Source of the DNA: an uncultured Cellvibrio sp.
Lineage (GTDB): Bacteria > Pseudomonadota > Gammaproteobacteria > Pseudomonadales > Cellvibrionaceae
Direction of reading: 5' to 3'
Assembly (NCBI GenBank): GCA_946482385.1
Contig: CAMLRI010000007.1
Span: forward strand, 1-14,718
DNA length: 14,718 nucleotides
Numbering within the stretch: the first letter of the stretch is position 1; every line of letters starts with the position of its first letter. A program made the translations under genes and the position numbers. A model generated the notes under the pieces. The model was given only the letters and a program-made list of their open reading frames with translations. It ran no database searches and was not told the origin of the DNA. Shown piece by piece: positions 7,641 to 14,718 of the stretch.

Positions 7641-9356
7641 TTAGCTGGGTAACTGCTCAAAGCCAGCGCGCAAACGCTGGCTCCATTGCTGCAACTCCGC
7701 CAGGGTTTGCGGCGGGGAGAAAAAACCACCCTGCATCAAATCGCAACTCATGGCCCTCAGCCAGTCGCGCTGCTCGCGGTCGTCTACACCATCCACTACC
7801 ACCCATTTGCCCAGGTTGTGCGCCAGGGTAATCATGGCCGCCACCAGGCGCTTGTCGGTGAGGCTGCGGTTGAGTTCGGCGATGTAGCTGGCGTCAATTT
7901 TGACCGCGCTGATCGGCAGCCGCTGCAGGTGCAAGAAGGAGGAGTTGCCCGCGCCAAAACTGTCGAGCAAAAAGTTAATGCCAAAAAACGACAGAGGGCG
8001 CATGCACAGGGATACCAGCTCGATATTGTCGGCAAAGGCAGTTTCGGTGAGCTGCATTTCTATTTCGCCCGGCTGTATATCGTTGTCGGCGAAGATGCGC
8101 GCCACCTCGCGCACCAGGTTGTCGTCTTTAAACTGGCGCACCGACAGCTTGATGGCCATCATCAACTGCGCGCCCCAGTGCGACTGCAAGAGTTTGAGAT
8201 CGCTGCAAGCCTGGCGAATCACCCAATAGCCTATGCCGTTAATCAGCCCCGTCTCCTCGGCGGTGGCGATAAACTCACTGGCGTTCAGCAGGCCTTCGCC
8301 CGGCTTGTTCCAGCACAGCTGCGCCTCCAGCGCCACCACCTTGCCGCTGGCCACATCCACCCGCGGCAAATAGCGCAGCTCGAATTGCTGGCGGTTGAGC
8401 GCCACCCGCAAATCCGATTCCAGGCGCAACTGGCGGCGCACATCCTGGTTCATCACCTCGGTAAAAAAGCGGAAGCTGCTGCCGCGCTCCTGTTTGGCGC
8501 GGTACATGGCCATGTCGGCGTGCTTGAGCAAGGTATCGGCATCGCGCCCGGCATGGGGGTAGATGGCAATGCCGATGCTGGCGCCCACCACCACCAGATT
8601 GCCGTTGATATCCGCTGGTTGCGCCAGGGCGGCAATGACCTTTTCGGCGATATGGGCCACATCGGTTTGGCTGTCGATATGCTGCAACAGCAGGGTGAAT
8701 TCGTCGCCGCCGATACGCGCCACCGAATCGCTGCGGCGCAGGCAGGCGCTGAGGCGCTCGGCGCAGATGCGGATAATGGCATCGCCGGCGTCGTGGCCAA
8801 AGTTGTCGTTAACCTGCTTGAAGCCGTTGAGGTCGATAAACATGAGCGCAAAGCTGGTGCCATCGCGCTCCGCCAGGTTCACGGCGTGTTCCAATCGGTC
8901 GTAAAACAGGATGCGGTTGGGAATGTCGGTGAGGGGGTCGTAGTGCGCCAGGTGGCTGAGGTGCAATTCGGCGCGCTTGCGCTCTATGGCATAGCGCAGG
9001 CTGCGCTCCAGCAGCTGGTGGTCAACCTGGCCTTTGATAAGGTAATCGGCAGCGCCGGCGCGGATCGCCTCGCGGTCCACCTCGGTTTCCATCTCCTCGG
9101 TCATCACCACTATGGGCGTGTGGCACAGCTGCACCCGCGCGGCATTGAGCAGGTCCCGCGCCGATTCCTCGCCCCAGTAATAATCCAGCAGCACCACATC
9201 GTAGGGCTGCGCCATTACCCTGGGCAGCACCTGGCTCAACTGGTCGCACCAGTCGAGCGAATAATGGGCATGGCGAATCTGCGATAGCAGCTCGGCTACC
9301 TGCAGGTATTCGCTTTGTTCGCGGTCGGCAAATAATATTTTTATTGTGGTTTCCAT
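7641..9356 (-). CDS. Response regulator with REC-GGDEF-EAL domains (diguanylate cyclase with degenerate EAL)
   Basis: Soluble c-di-GMP signalling protein of 571 residues. REC (about 5-125): D58 is the phospho-acceptor, with T86 and K108 in place, though the acidic pocket is D11-R12-E13 rather than the usual Asp pair. GGDEF (about 130-300): the active site GGDEF (216-220) and the inhibitory I-site RxxD (R207-D210) are intact, so it should make c-di-GMP. EAL (about 310-565): E344, E438, D465, K486 and Q542 remain, but EAL reads EAQ, the metal-binding Asn is K403, the second Asp of DDFG is S466, and both Glu of EGVE are Asp (D522, D525), so phosphodiesterase activity is doubtful. ATG at 9356 is preferred because a GAGGGAT/AGAG stretch precedes it and the REC strand begins at once; an ATG at 9377 has no ribosome binding site. 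No partner kinase is adjacent. Confidence 0.93.
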   Translation of the reverse strand: METTIKILFADREQSEYLQVAELLSQIRHAHYSLDWCDQLSQVLPRVMAQPYDVVLLDYYWGEESARDLLNAARVQLCHTPIVVMTEEMETEVDREAIRAGAADYLIKGQVDHQLLERSLRYAIERKRAELHLSHLAHYDPLTDIPNRILFYDRLEHAVNLAERDGTSFALMFIDLNGFKQVNDNFGHDAGDAIIRICAERLSACLRRSDSVARIGGDEFTLLLQHIDSQTDVAHIAEKVIAALAQPADINGNLVVVGASIGIAIYPHAGRDADTLLKHADMAMYRAKQERGSSFRFFTEVMNQDVRRQLRLESDLRVALNRQQFELRYLPRVDVASGKVVALEAQLCWNKPGEGLLNASEFIATAEETGLINGIGYWVIRQACSDLKLLQSHWGAQLMMAIKLSVRQFKDDNLVREVARIFADNDIQPGEIEMQLTETAFADNIELVSLCMRPLSFFGINFLLDSFGAGNSSFLHLQRLPISAVKIDASYIAELNRSLTDKRLVAAMITLAHNLGKWVVVDGVDDREQRDWLRAMSCDLMQGGFFSPPQTLAELQQWSQRLRAGFEQLPS

Positions 9357-9395
9357 AGTATCTCTATCCCTCGACATGCACGGCGCCAGCGGCGC

Positions 9396-9409
9396 TTATG
9401 TGCACATAA
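9396..9409. promoter_or_regulatory. Perfect 14-bp palindrome upstream of the GGDEF gene
   Basis: TTATGTGCACATAA is a perfect palindrome 40 nt upstream of the GGDEF gene start and about 170 nt before rep. A small GGCGC/GCGCC hairpin (9383-9395) sits between it and the gene. Its symmetry and place suggest an operator for a dimeric regulator; the regulator is unknown. Confidence 0.35.
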
Positions 9410-9579
9410 TTTGAGCATGGTAGCAGCCACCCTGCGCAAACAAAACTCTGCTTGCTATAACGATTAGCGGTTACAACTCGCCAAAAATGGCCATTGGGTT
9501 ATAGACGTTGAATAGTCCCCCGACAAGCAGCGCACAGGTATAAAATGCCCGCCCCAGCAACCCAGCCGTGTCCCCTATT

Positions 9580-11598
9580 GTGACCCAACTCAACCCCCGC
9601 CAACGTGAAGCTGTGCTCTATATCGACGGCCCCTGCCTGGTATTGGCGGGCGCCGGCAGCGGCAAGACCAGCGTGATCACCCGCAAGATTGCCTACCTGA
9701 TTGAGCAGTGCGAGATGCCGGCGCGCCATATAGCCGCCCTCACCTTTACCAACAAGGCAGCGCGGGAAATGAAGGAGCGGGTGGGCAAGCTGGTAAAAGG
9801 CAGCGCGGCGCGCGGTTTAACGGTATCCACCTTCCACAACCTGGGGCTGAACATCATCCGTCGCGAGCACCAGGCCCTGGGCTTTAAGCCGGGCTTTTCC
9901 ATTTTTGATGCGGAAGACGCCAAGGCCCTGCTCAAGGAATTAATGCTGAAAGATGGCGAGCTGGATAGCGACCACCTCGACCTGGTGCAGCAGCAGATCT
10001 CCACCTGGAAAAACGACCTGGTGCAGCCGGCCACCGCCCTCAGCTATGCCCAAAGCCCCGCCGAACAGACCATCGCCATCATTTACCAGCGCTACAACCA
10101 GGCGCTCAAAGCCTATAACGCGGTAGATTTTGATGACCTGATCCTGATTCCGGTCGACCTCTTCCAGCAGCAGCCGGAGGTGCTCCAGCGCTGGCAAAGG
10201 CGCATCCGCTACCTGCTGGTGGACGAGTACCAGGACACCAACTCCAGCCAGTATTTACTGGTGCAACTCTTGGTGGGCAACCGCGGCGGCCTGACGGTGG
10301 TGGGCGATGACGACCAGTCGATCTACGCCTGGCGCGGCGCCCGTCCGGAAAACATGGGCCAGCTGAAAAAGGATTACCCCAACCTGCGGGTGATCAAACT
10401 GGAGCAAAACTACCGCTCCACCAGCCGCATCCTGCGGGTGGCCAACCATTTAATCGCCAACAACCCCCACGAATTCGATAAAGCCCTGTGGAGCGAAATG
10501 GGCCTGGGCGATCCGCTGCGGGTAATCCGCTGTGCCAATGAAGAGGCCGAAGCCGAGCGGGTCGCCACCGAAATACTCACCCAGCGGCTGCGCCTGCAAT
10601 ATAAATTCCGCGATTTTGCCGTGCTCTACCGCGGCAACCACCAGGCGCGCCTGCTGGAACTCAAGCTGCAACAACACCAGATTCCCTACAAGATCAGCGG
10701 CGGCTCCTCGTTTTTTGCCAAAACCGAGATCAAGGACATCATGGCCTACCTGCGGCTCATAGTTAACCCGGATGACGACAACGCCTTCCTGCGCATCATC
10801 AACACCCCCCGCCGGCAAATCGGCACCAGCACCCTGGAGGCCCTGGGCACCTACGCCAGCGAGCGCCATATCAGTTTGTTTGCCGCCCTTGGCGAGCTGG
10901 GCCTGCAGAGCCGTATCCCCGAAAAAAACCTGGAGCGGCTGCAAAGGTTCGCCCACTGGTTCCAGGGGGTGGTGCGCAATGTCAGCGGCAGCGATCCGGT
11001 GGCCGCCATCCGCGAGATGATCAACGACATAGATTACGAAAGCTGGCTGCACCAAAACTCCGCCAGCACCAAGGCCGCGGAAAAACGCCTGGAAAACGTG
11101 CACTACCTGGTGGAATCCATCCAGAAAACCCTGGAGCGCAGCGCCGAGGATGATATGGATGAGGAGGCGCGCATCCAGGATGCCGTGGCCAAGCTGGTGC
11201 TGCGCGACCTGCTGGAGCGCCAGGAGGAGGAAGACGCCAGCGACCAGGTGCAGCTGATGACCCTGCACGCCTCCAAAGGGCTGGAGTTTCCCCATGTGTT
11301 TATGGTGGGCATGGAGGAGGATCTGCTGCCCCATCGCAACAGCATCGAAGACAACAATATCGAAGAGGAGAGGCGCCTCACCTATGTGGGTATCACCCGC
11401 GCCCAGCGCACCCTCACCCTGACCCTGGCGGGCAAGCGCAAGCAGTTTGGCGAGATGAGCGAAACCACCCCCAGCCGCTTTCTGGATGAGCTGCCCGCGG
11501 AAGATGTGGACTGGGAGGGCTTTGGCGAGCAGAGCGCCGAAAAAAACCAGGCCAAGGGCGAAGAGACCCTGAGCAACCTGCTGAATTTGTTCGATTAA
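9580..11598 (+). CDS. rep: ATP-dependent DNA helicase Rep (UvrD/Rep superfamily 1)
   Basis: 3'-5' DNA helicase of 672 residues (E. coli Rep has 673) that helps replication forks pass protein roadblocks and supports restart. Motifs from the GTG at 9580: I LAGAGSGKT (22-30), Ia TFTNKAAREMKERVG (55-69), II LLVDEYQDT (212-220), III VGDDDQSIYAWRGAR (241-255), IV around LEQNYRS (274-280), V with TLHASKGLEF, and VI with YVGITRAQ. Motif Ia with its downstream context matches Rep more closely than UvrD. Start choice: GTG at 9580 gives MTQLNPRQREAV, which aligns with the M-RLNP start of Rep proteins; an in-frame GTG at 9568 adds four residues. Neither has a good Shine-Dalgarno. A TATAAA at 9539-9544 and an extended -10 TGCTATAAC at 9453-9461 are weak promoter candidates. 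The acidic tail after about 630 is typical of Rep. Confidence 0.96.
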   Translation: MTQLNPRQREAVLYIDGPCLVLAGAGSGKTSVITRKIAYLIEQCEMPARHIAALTFTNKAAREMKERVGKLVKGSAARGLTVSTFHNLGLNIIRREHQALGFKPGFSIFDAEDAKALLKELMLKDGELDSDHLDLVQQQISTWKNDLVQPATALSYAQSPAEQTIAIIYQRYNQALKAYNAVDFDDLILIPVDLFQQQPEVLQRWQRRIRYLLVDEYQDTNSSQYLLVQLLVGNRGGLTVVGDDDQSIYAWRGARPENMGQLKKDYPNLRVIKLEQNYRSTSRILRVANHLIANNPHEFDKALWSEMGLGDPLRVIRCANEEAEAERVATEILTQRLRLQYKFRDFAVLYRGNHQARLLELKLQQHQIPYKISGGSSFFAKTEIKDIMAYLRLIVNPDDDNAFLRIINTPRRQIGTSTLEALGTYASERHISLFAALGELGLQSRIPEKNLERLQRFAHWFQGVVRNVSGSDPVAAIREMINDIDYESWLHQNSASTKAAEKRLENVHYLVESIQKTLERSAEDDMDEEARIQDAVAKLVLRDLLERQEEEDASDQVQLMTLHASKGLEFPHVFMVGMEEDLLPHRNSIEDNNIEEERRLTYVGITRAQRTLTLTLAGKRKQFGEMSETTPSRFLDELPAEDVDWEGFGEQSAEKNQAKGEETLSNLLNLFD

Positions 11599-11710
11599 CA
11601 ACTCAGCCGGTTTATCTGCGGGCTAAACCCTGGGCAATAAAAAATGGTCGGGAGCCATTTTAAACGCCGGCACGGCGACCCAGAGGCTGGTAGCCAGGAT
11701 GGCACGCCAT

Positions 11711-11736
11711 AAAAAAAGGCGCCGCAGCGCCTTTTT
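11711..11736. terminator. Bidirectional intrinsic terminator between rep and cytochrome c5
   Basis: A GGCGC/GCGCC core (11718-11722 with 11727-11731), CGCA loop, is flanked by seven A on the left and five T on the right, which extend the stem by five A-T pairs. It gives a T-run on both strands and lies between the convergent stop codons at 11598 and 11754. A second weak hairpin (11641-11647 with 11655-11661) closer to rep has no T-run of its own beyond the stem. Confidence 0.92.
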
Positions 11737-11753
11737 CGTCAACCCCGGAGCAA

Positions 11754-12182
11754 TTATTTGCTCTTGGCCAGCATCTCATCCACCGCCGCCTTGATTTCAT
11801 CATCGCTACAGGCAGCGCACATACCCTTGGCTGGCATGGCATTAAAACCCTGGATCGCGTGGGTATAAAGGGTATCAACCCCTTTGGCAGCGCGGGGAGC
11901 CCAATCGGCAGCGGCGCCAATTTTAGGTGCGCCCATCACCCCGGCGTTGTGGCAGGTGCCGCAGAAGCCGGCCACCACCTCAGCGCCAGATTTGGGGCCG
12001 GCAGCCGCTGGCGCTGTCGGTGCAGCGGCGCAGTCATCGCCTGCCATACAGGTGCTGCCTACGGGCGCCAAACGCGCCTGGATATCTGCCGCATCGGCCT
12101 TGTCTGCGCTGTTAGCCAGGGCGGATACTGCCACCAAACCAGCTACCAACAGGGTTCCGAACAGTGTTTTCATTTGGCTCAC
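11754..12182 (-). CDS. Cytochrome c5-type periplasmic c-type cytochrome
   Basis: Exported monoheme electron carrier, 142 residues. The N-terminus is a signal peptide: MSQMKT, then a hydrophobic core LFGTLLVAGLVAVSALA with cleavage likely after the Ala-Leu-Ala. The heme-binding CGTCH lies in the VAGFCGTCHNAGVMGAPKIG segment; the GAPKIG and WAPR stretches are class hallmarks of cytochrome c5. The axial Met is probably in NAMPAKG. The C-terminal Cys pair CAAC is the disulfide typical of c5. A further Cys pair (CMAGDDC) precedes an Ala/Pro-rich linker. Start: GTG at 12182 has an AGGA Shine-Dalgarno 7 nt upstream, whereas the ATG at 12173, three codons later, is 16 nt from it; both keep the signal peptide. 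It is convergent with rep and divergent from prsK. The redox partner cannot be told from here. Confidence 0.92.
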   Translation of the reverse strand: MSQMKTLFGTLLVAGLVAVSALANSADKADAADIQARLAPVGSTCMAGDDCAAAPTAPAAAGPKSGAEVVAGFCGTCHNAGVMGAPKIGAAADWAPRAAKGVDTLYTHAIQGFNAMPAKGMCAACSDDEIKAAVDEMLAKSK

Positions 12183-12257
12183 GGTATTTTCCTCGTCGTT
12201 ATGGCGGGCCAGGGCAAAACGCTGGCCTCGGGATCGCCCAGGCATTACAGGGCGCGC

Positions 12258-12286
12258 ATTATAGCGATAAATAACCCTGCTGGCGA
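12258..12286 (-). promoter_or_regulatory. Sigma-70-type promoter for cytochrome c5
   Basis: The minus strand has TCGCCA (plus 12281-12286, 4 of 6) and a perfect TATAAT (plus 12258-12263) 17 nt apart. Transcription would start near 12251, giving a leader of about 68 nt. Confidence 0.65.
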
Positions 12287-12331
12287 AGCGGCTATTATGC
12301 CCGCTGCGGCCCCAGGTGCCGATAGTAAAAT

Positions 12332-12359
12332 TTGATCCAGATCGGGTGGCTGTTATTCT
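12332..12359 (+). promoter_or_regulatory. Candidate promoter for prsK
   Basis: TTGATC (12332-12337, 4 of 6) and TATTCT (12354-12359, 4 of 6) are 16 nt apart, and the -10 box has a TGn extension (TGT, 12351-12353). It would give a leader of about 90 nt. Moderate match only. Confidence 0.35.
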
Positions 12360-12454
12360 TGTGGCGCCTGTCGGCTGCGGCCCGGGCAGGCCCCCTTTTA
12401 CACTGCTCGTCTTACCCAGGTCGTCTTGCACACCGCTTACTCAGGTTGCCCCGC

Positions 12455-14500
12455 ATGGAATATAACAGCGTTACCCTTGTCGCCTACTTTTGTGCGGCGA
12501 TCATTGCCGCCCTCCTGACCCTTACCTATATCTACCAGTGGTTTAAAGCGCAAAAAACCTGGATTTTTGCCGGTGCCGCCCTGCTGCAAACCCTGCACCT
12601 GGCCGCGATTGCCTCGTCCCACACCAGCCAACCACTGGCGGCCTCCGGCATAGCCCTACTCGAATTCCTGCACTTTAACGGCTGGGTGTTTTGCATCGCC
12701 CTGGCCATCAAACGCGCGCTCTACCACAAAGCGCTGCCAACAAGCCTGAAGCTGCTGTTTTTCAGCGGTTTTCCCCTCACCCTAGCGGGTTTCGGGCTAG
12801 TGCTTGTGCCCTGGCTGGACGGCACCAAGGTGTATATCTGGGTCGCCCTGCTGCTGGCGGTAATCAGCCTGGTCAGTGTTGAACAACTCTACCGCTACGG
12901 CGCCGAAAATGACCGCCAGCTCAAACTGCTGTGCATGAACCTGGCGGCCCTGTTTATCTACGATATTTACCTGTTTACCCAGGCACTGATTTTTAACGGC
13001 CTGGACCCCGACCTGTGGCAATCCCGCGCGGCCGTTGCCATGGCCTGCTGCCTGTTTATGGTGCTGGGCGGCCTGCTGCTGTTGCAGCACAGCGACAAGC
13101 CCGCCAATTTCAACCTGTCGCGCCCCATCGCTTTTTACACCACCTCGCTGGTGGCGGTGGGCGTGCTAATCACCGCCCTCTCCCTCGGCGGCTACTATGT
13201 GCGCCTTTACGGCGGCAACTGGGGCACAGTGTTTTACAGCCTGCTGCTGGCCGGCTCCGTACTGCTGATCGCCACAGTGTTTGTCTCCAGCCGCATCCGC
13301 ATGCGCCTGTCGGTGCTGCTTAATAAGCACCTGTTTCGCTATAAATACGACTACCGCAACGAATGGTTGCGCCTGATCAATTATTTGGCCCAACCCGCCG
13401 AGGCCGGCGAGGTTAACCACCGCGCGTTTCAGGCCATAGCCTCGGTAACCCGCGCCCCCAGCGGCGCCATCTGGCTAAAAAAGCAGGGGTTTTACGAGCC
13501 TGTATACCGCGCCAACCTGCCCAGCTTTGTCGAATTGCAGGAAGAGCACATCGACAGCCCCTTCTGCCAAGCCTTTTTGGAGGCGGAATGGGTGTTTATC
13601 CCCGATGGCGGCGACAACGAGGCACTCAGCCAGCACAACGAACTGCTGCCCACCTGGGCACACAATATCCCCGACCTCTGGCTGATGTTCCCGCTGATTG
13701 TGGGCGAAGAGCTGGTGGGCTTTATGGCACTGACCAAACCGCCAGGGGATGAAAGCCTCACCTGGGAAGACCTCGACCTGCTCAAAACCATGGGCCGCCA
13801 GCTCGCCAGCTACCTCAAGCGCCACCAGCAGGCCGAGCAGTTGGCCGAGGGCAAACAGTTTGATACCTACAACAAACTGGTCGCCTTTATTATTCACGAC
13901 CTTAACAACCTCATAGCGCAACAAGCCTTGGTGGTGCGCAACGCCGAAAAACACAAAGGCAATCCCGCCTTTATCGAAGATGCCATAGCCACCATCAGCA
14001 ACTCCGTAGAGCGAATGAATAACCTGCTGAAAAAATTGCGCCGCGATGAATCCGACCTGGTCAAACGCCTATCGATTAGCGAAGTGGTGCAACAGGCCAT
14101 CAACGAATGCCAACGCAACAGCCCCAAACTCACCTTCGACCTGGAAGCCAACCAGCGCAGCCTCAATGCCGATCAAGTGCGCCTGGTGATGACCATCACC
14201 AACTTCATCAAAAATGCCCAGGAGGCCACACCGGACAATGGCAGGGTTCATGTTACACTGCAGATCAACGGCGACTGGGCCATCGTCATTATTGAGGACT
14301 CGGGTTCAGGGATGGACTGGGACTTTATTCACAACCGCCTGTTTAAACCCTTTGAAACCACCAAATCCGGAAAAGGCATGGGCATAGGTGTCTACCTGTC
14401 GCGCGAATACATCAGCGAACTCAATGGCGCACTCAATGTAGTCAGTGCGCCCGGCGAGGGCACCACCATTACCATCAGCCTGCCTCTCAACAAGGAATAG
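12455..14500 (+). CDS. prsK: XrtA/PEP-CTERM system sensor histidine kinase PrsK
   Basis: Membrane sensor kinase of 681 residues. Residues 1-280 form about eight hydrophobic segments of the PrsK type; 300-455 is a GAF-like domain; then a dimerisation helix with the phospho-acceptor H481 (FIIHDLNNLIAQQ) and an ATPase domain with N-box N583/N587, G1 DSGSG (615-619) and G2 GKGMGIG (639-645). The HDLNN form of the H-box and the overall layout are those of PrsK, which with PrsR is encoded in XrtA (exosortase)/PEP-CTERM exopolysaccharide loci; in Zoogloea PrsK-PrsR together with RpoN controls PEP-CTERM protein production. The open frame begins at 12332, but the ATG at 12455 starts directly at the first membrane helix with a weak AGG 9 nt upstream. 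prsR follows after 7 nt, so the two are co-transcribed. The signal sensed is unknown. Confidence 0.9.
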   Translation: MEYNSVTLVAYFCAAIIAALLTLTYIYQWFKAQKTWIFAGAALLQTLHLAAIASSHTSQPLAASGIALLEFLHFNGWVFCIALAIKRALYHKALPTSLKLLFFSGFPLTLAGFGLVLVPWLDGTKVYIWVALLLAVISLVSVEQLYRYGAENDRQLKLLCMNLAALFIYDIYLFTQALIFNGLDPDLWQSRAAVAMACCLFMVLGGLLLLQHSDKPANFNLSRPIAFYTTSLVAVGVLITALSLGGYYVRLYGGNWGTVFYSLLLAGSVLLIATVFVSSRIRMRLSVLLNKHLFRYKYDYRNEWLRLINYLAQPAEAGEVNHRAFQAIASVTRAPSGAIWLKKQGFYEPVYRANLPSFVELQEEHIDSPFCQAFLEAEWVFIPDGGDNEALSQHNELLPTWAHNIPDLWLMFPLIVGEELVGFMALTKPPGDESLTWEDLDLLKTMGRQLASYLKRHQQAEQLAEGKQFDTYNKLVAFIIHDLNNLIAQQALVVRNAEKHKGNPAFIEDAIATISNSVERMNNLLKKLRRDESDLVKRLSISEVVQQAINECQRNSPKLTFDLEANQRSLNADQVRLVMTITNFIKNAQEATPDNGRVHVTLQINGDWAIVIIEDSGSGMDWDFIHNRLFKPFETTKSGKGMGIGVYLSREYISELNGALNVVSAPGEGTTITISLPLNKE

Positions 14501-14507
14501 CCAAGGC

Positions 14508-14718
14508 ATGAGCAAATCCACTAGCCACAAAAACAAACTACTCATTATCGAAGACGATCGCGGCCTGCAAAGCCAATTGCGCTGGCACTTCGACCAGTAC
14601 GAAACCGTGTTCGCCGAAAACCGCCAGGACGCCATCAGCGCCCTGCGCCTGCACGAAACCCCGGTGGTTATCCAGGACCTGGGGCTGCCGCCCGATGAAG
14701 ACGGCGTCGACGAGGGCT
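14508..14718 (+). CDS. prsR: PEP-CTERM-box response regulator PrsR, N-terminal part (cut by window edge)
   Basis: The frame from ATG at 14508 is open to the right edge and gives 70 residues of a receiver domain. Visible: KLLIIEDDRGLQSQLRW with acidic pocket D16-D17, and VVIQDLGLPPDEDGVDEG with phospho-acceptor D57. The GLQSQLRW and DLGLPPD-DGV-EG segments are characteristic of PrsR rather than of general NtrC-type regulators. Full-length family members continue with a sigma-54-interacting AAA+ domain and a Fis-type helix-turn-helix, outside this window. It starts 7 nt after the prsK stop; an AAGGA overlapping the prsK end lies 11 nt upstream, a somewhat long spacing. Its likely role is phosphorylation by PrsK and activation of sigma-54 promoters of matrix genes. 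Confidence 0.88.
   Translation, partial: MSKSTSHKNKLLIIEDDRGLQSQLRWHFDQYETVFAENRQDAISALRLHETPVVIQDLGLPPDEDGVDEG

Noticed and set aside
7662..7681. Hairpin GCCAGCG/CGCTGGC as a terminator for comM
   Set aside because: It lies inside the C-terminal codons of the GGDEF gene and no T-run follows on the plus strand.
7686..9287. Plus-strand open frame of 533 codons opposite the GGDEF-EAL gene
   Set aside because: The minus strand encodes an unmistakable three-domain protein; this His/Gln/Val-rich translation has no family features and is a composition shadow.
10450..11601. Minus-strand open frame of 383 codons opposite rep
   Set aside because: It lies wholly antisense to conserved helicase motifs and its low-complexity translation matches no family I know.
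12183..12431. Long N-terminal extension of cytochrome c5
   Set aside because: It would bury the signal peptide inside the protein and cover the TATAAT promoter.
12332..12454. N-terminal extension of PrsK by 41 residues
   Set aside because: It begins at a TTG in a probable promoter and the residues are Arg/Leu-rich without family likeness; the ATG at 12455 starts at the first membrane helix.

Overview
The window is ordinary gammaproteobacterial chromosome. Protein sequences, codon use and gene content point to the Cellvibrio / Cellvibrionaceae group, with Pseudomonas-like relatives; this is inferred from remembered family similarity, since no search was run. I see no rRNA, tRNA, CRISPR array, insertion sequence or prophage. 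Gene order around the PII/ammonium-transporter genes (sutA-like, glnK, amtB, ubiK, comM, rep, cytochrome c5) recalls the corresponding stretch of Pseudomonas chromosomes.

Layout. On the minus strand, right to left in 1-5402: glnK-amtB (5402-3764), a second glnK (3584-3246), a small acidic SutA-like RNA-polymerase-binding protein (2888-2577), a sodium:solute symporter (2118-691) and the first 191 codons of hemC (573-1, running off the left edge). Intrinsic terminators or hairpins separate most of these, so they look like separate units rather than one operon. On the plus strand follow ubiK (5790-6029) and comM/yifB (6111-7616). A minus-strand REC-GGDEF-EAL response regulator (9356-7641) converges on comM. 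Plus-strand rep helicase (to 11598) converges on minus-strand cytochrome c5 (12182-11754), with a bidirectional terminator between them. The right end holds prsK (12455-14500) and the start of prsR (14508 onward), the two-component system of XrtA/PEP-CTERM exopolysaccharide loci.

How the genes work together. The left-centre is a nitrogen-control block: AmtB imports ammonium and trimeric GlnK plugs it when nitrogen is plentiful. Upstream of the first glnK the sequence shows a complete sigma-54 style control region: a possible NtrC site, an IHF-like site, and a GG-N10-GC promoter. A canonical intrinsic terminator then sits directly against the glnK ribosome binding site. That terminator in the leader is the most intriguing non-coding signal here: it implies attenuation, or a nitrogen-regulated small RNA of about 100 nt. 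Other points of interest are a second GlnK behind amtB, a GGDEF protein whose EAL domain has lost several catalytic residues, and the PrsK/PrsR pair that suggests an extracellular-matrix locus just to the right.
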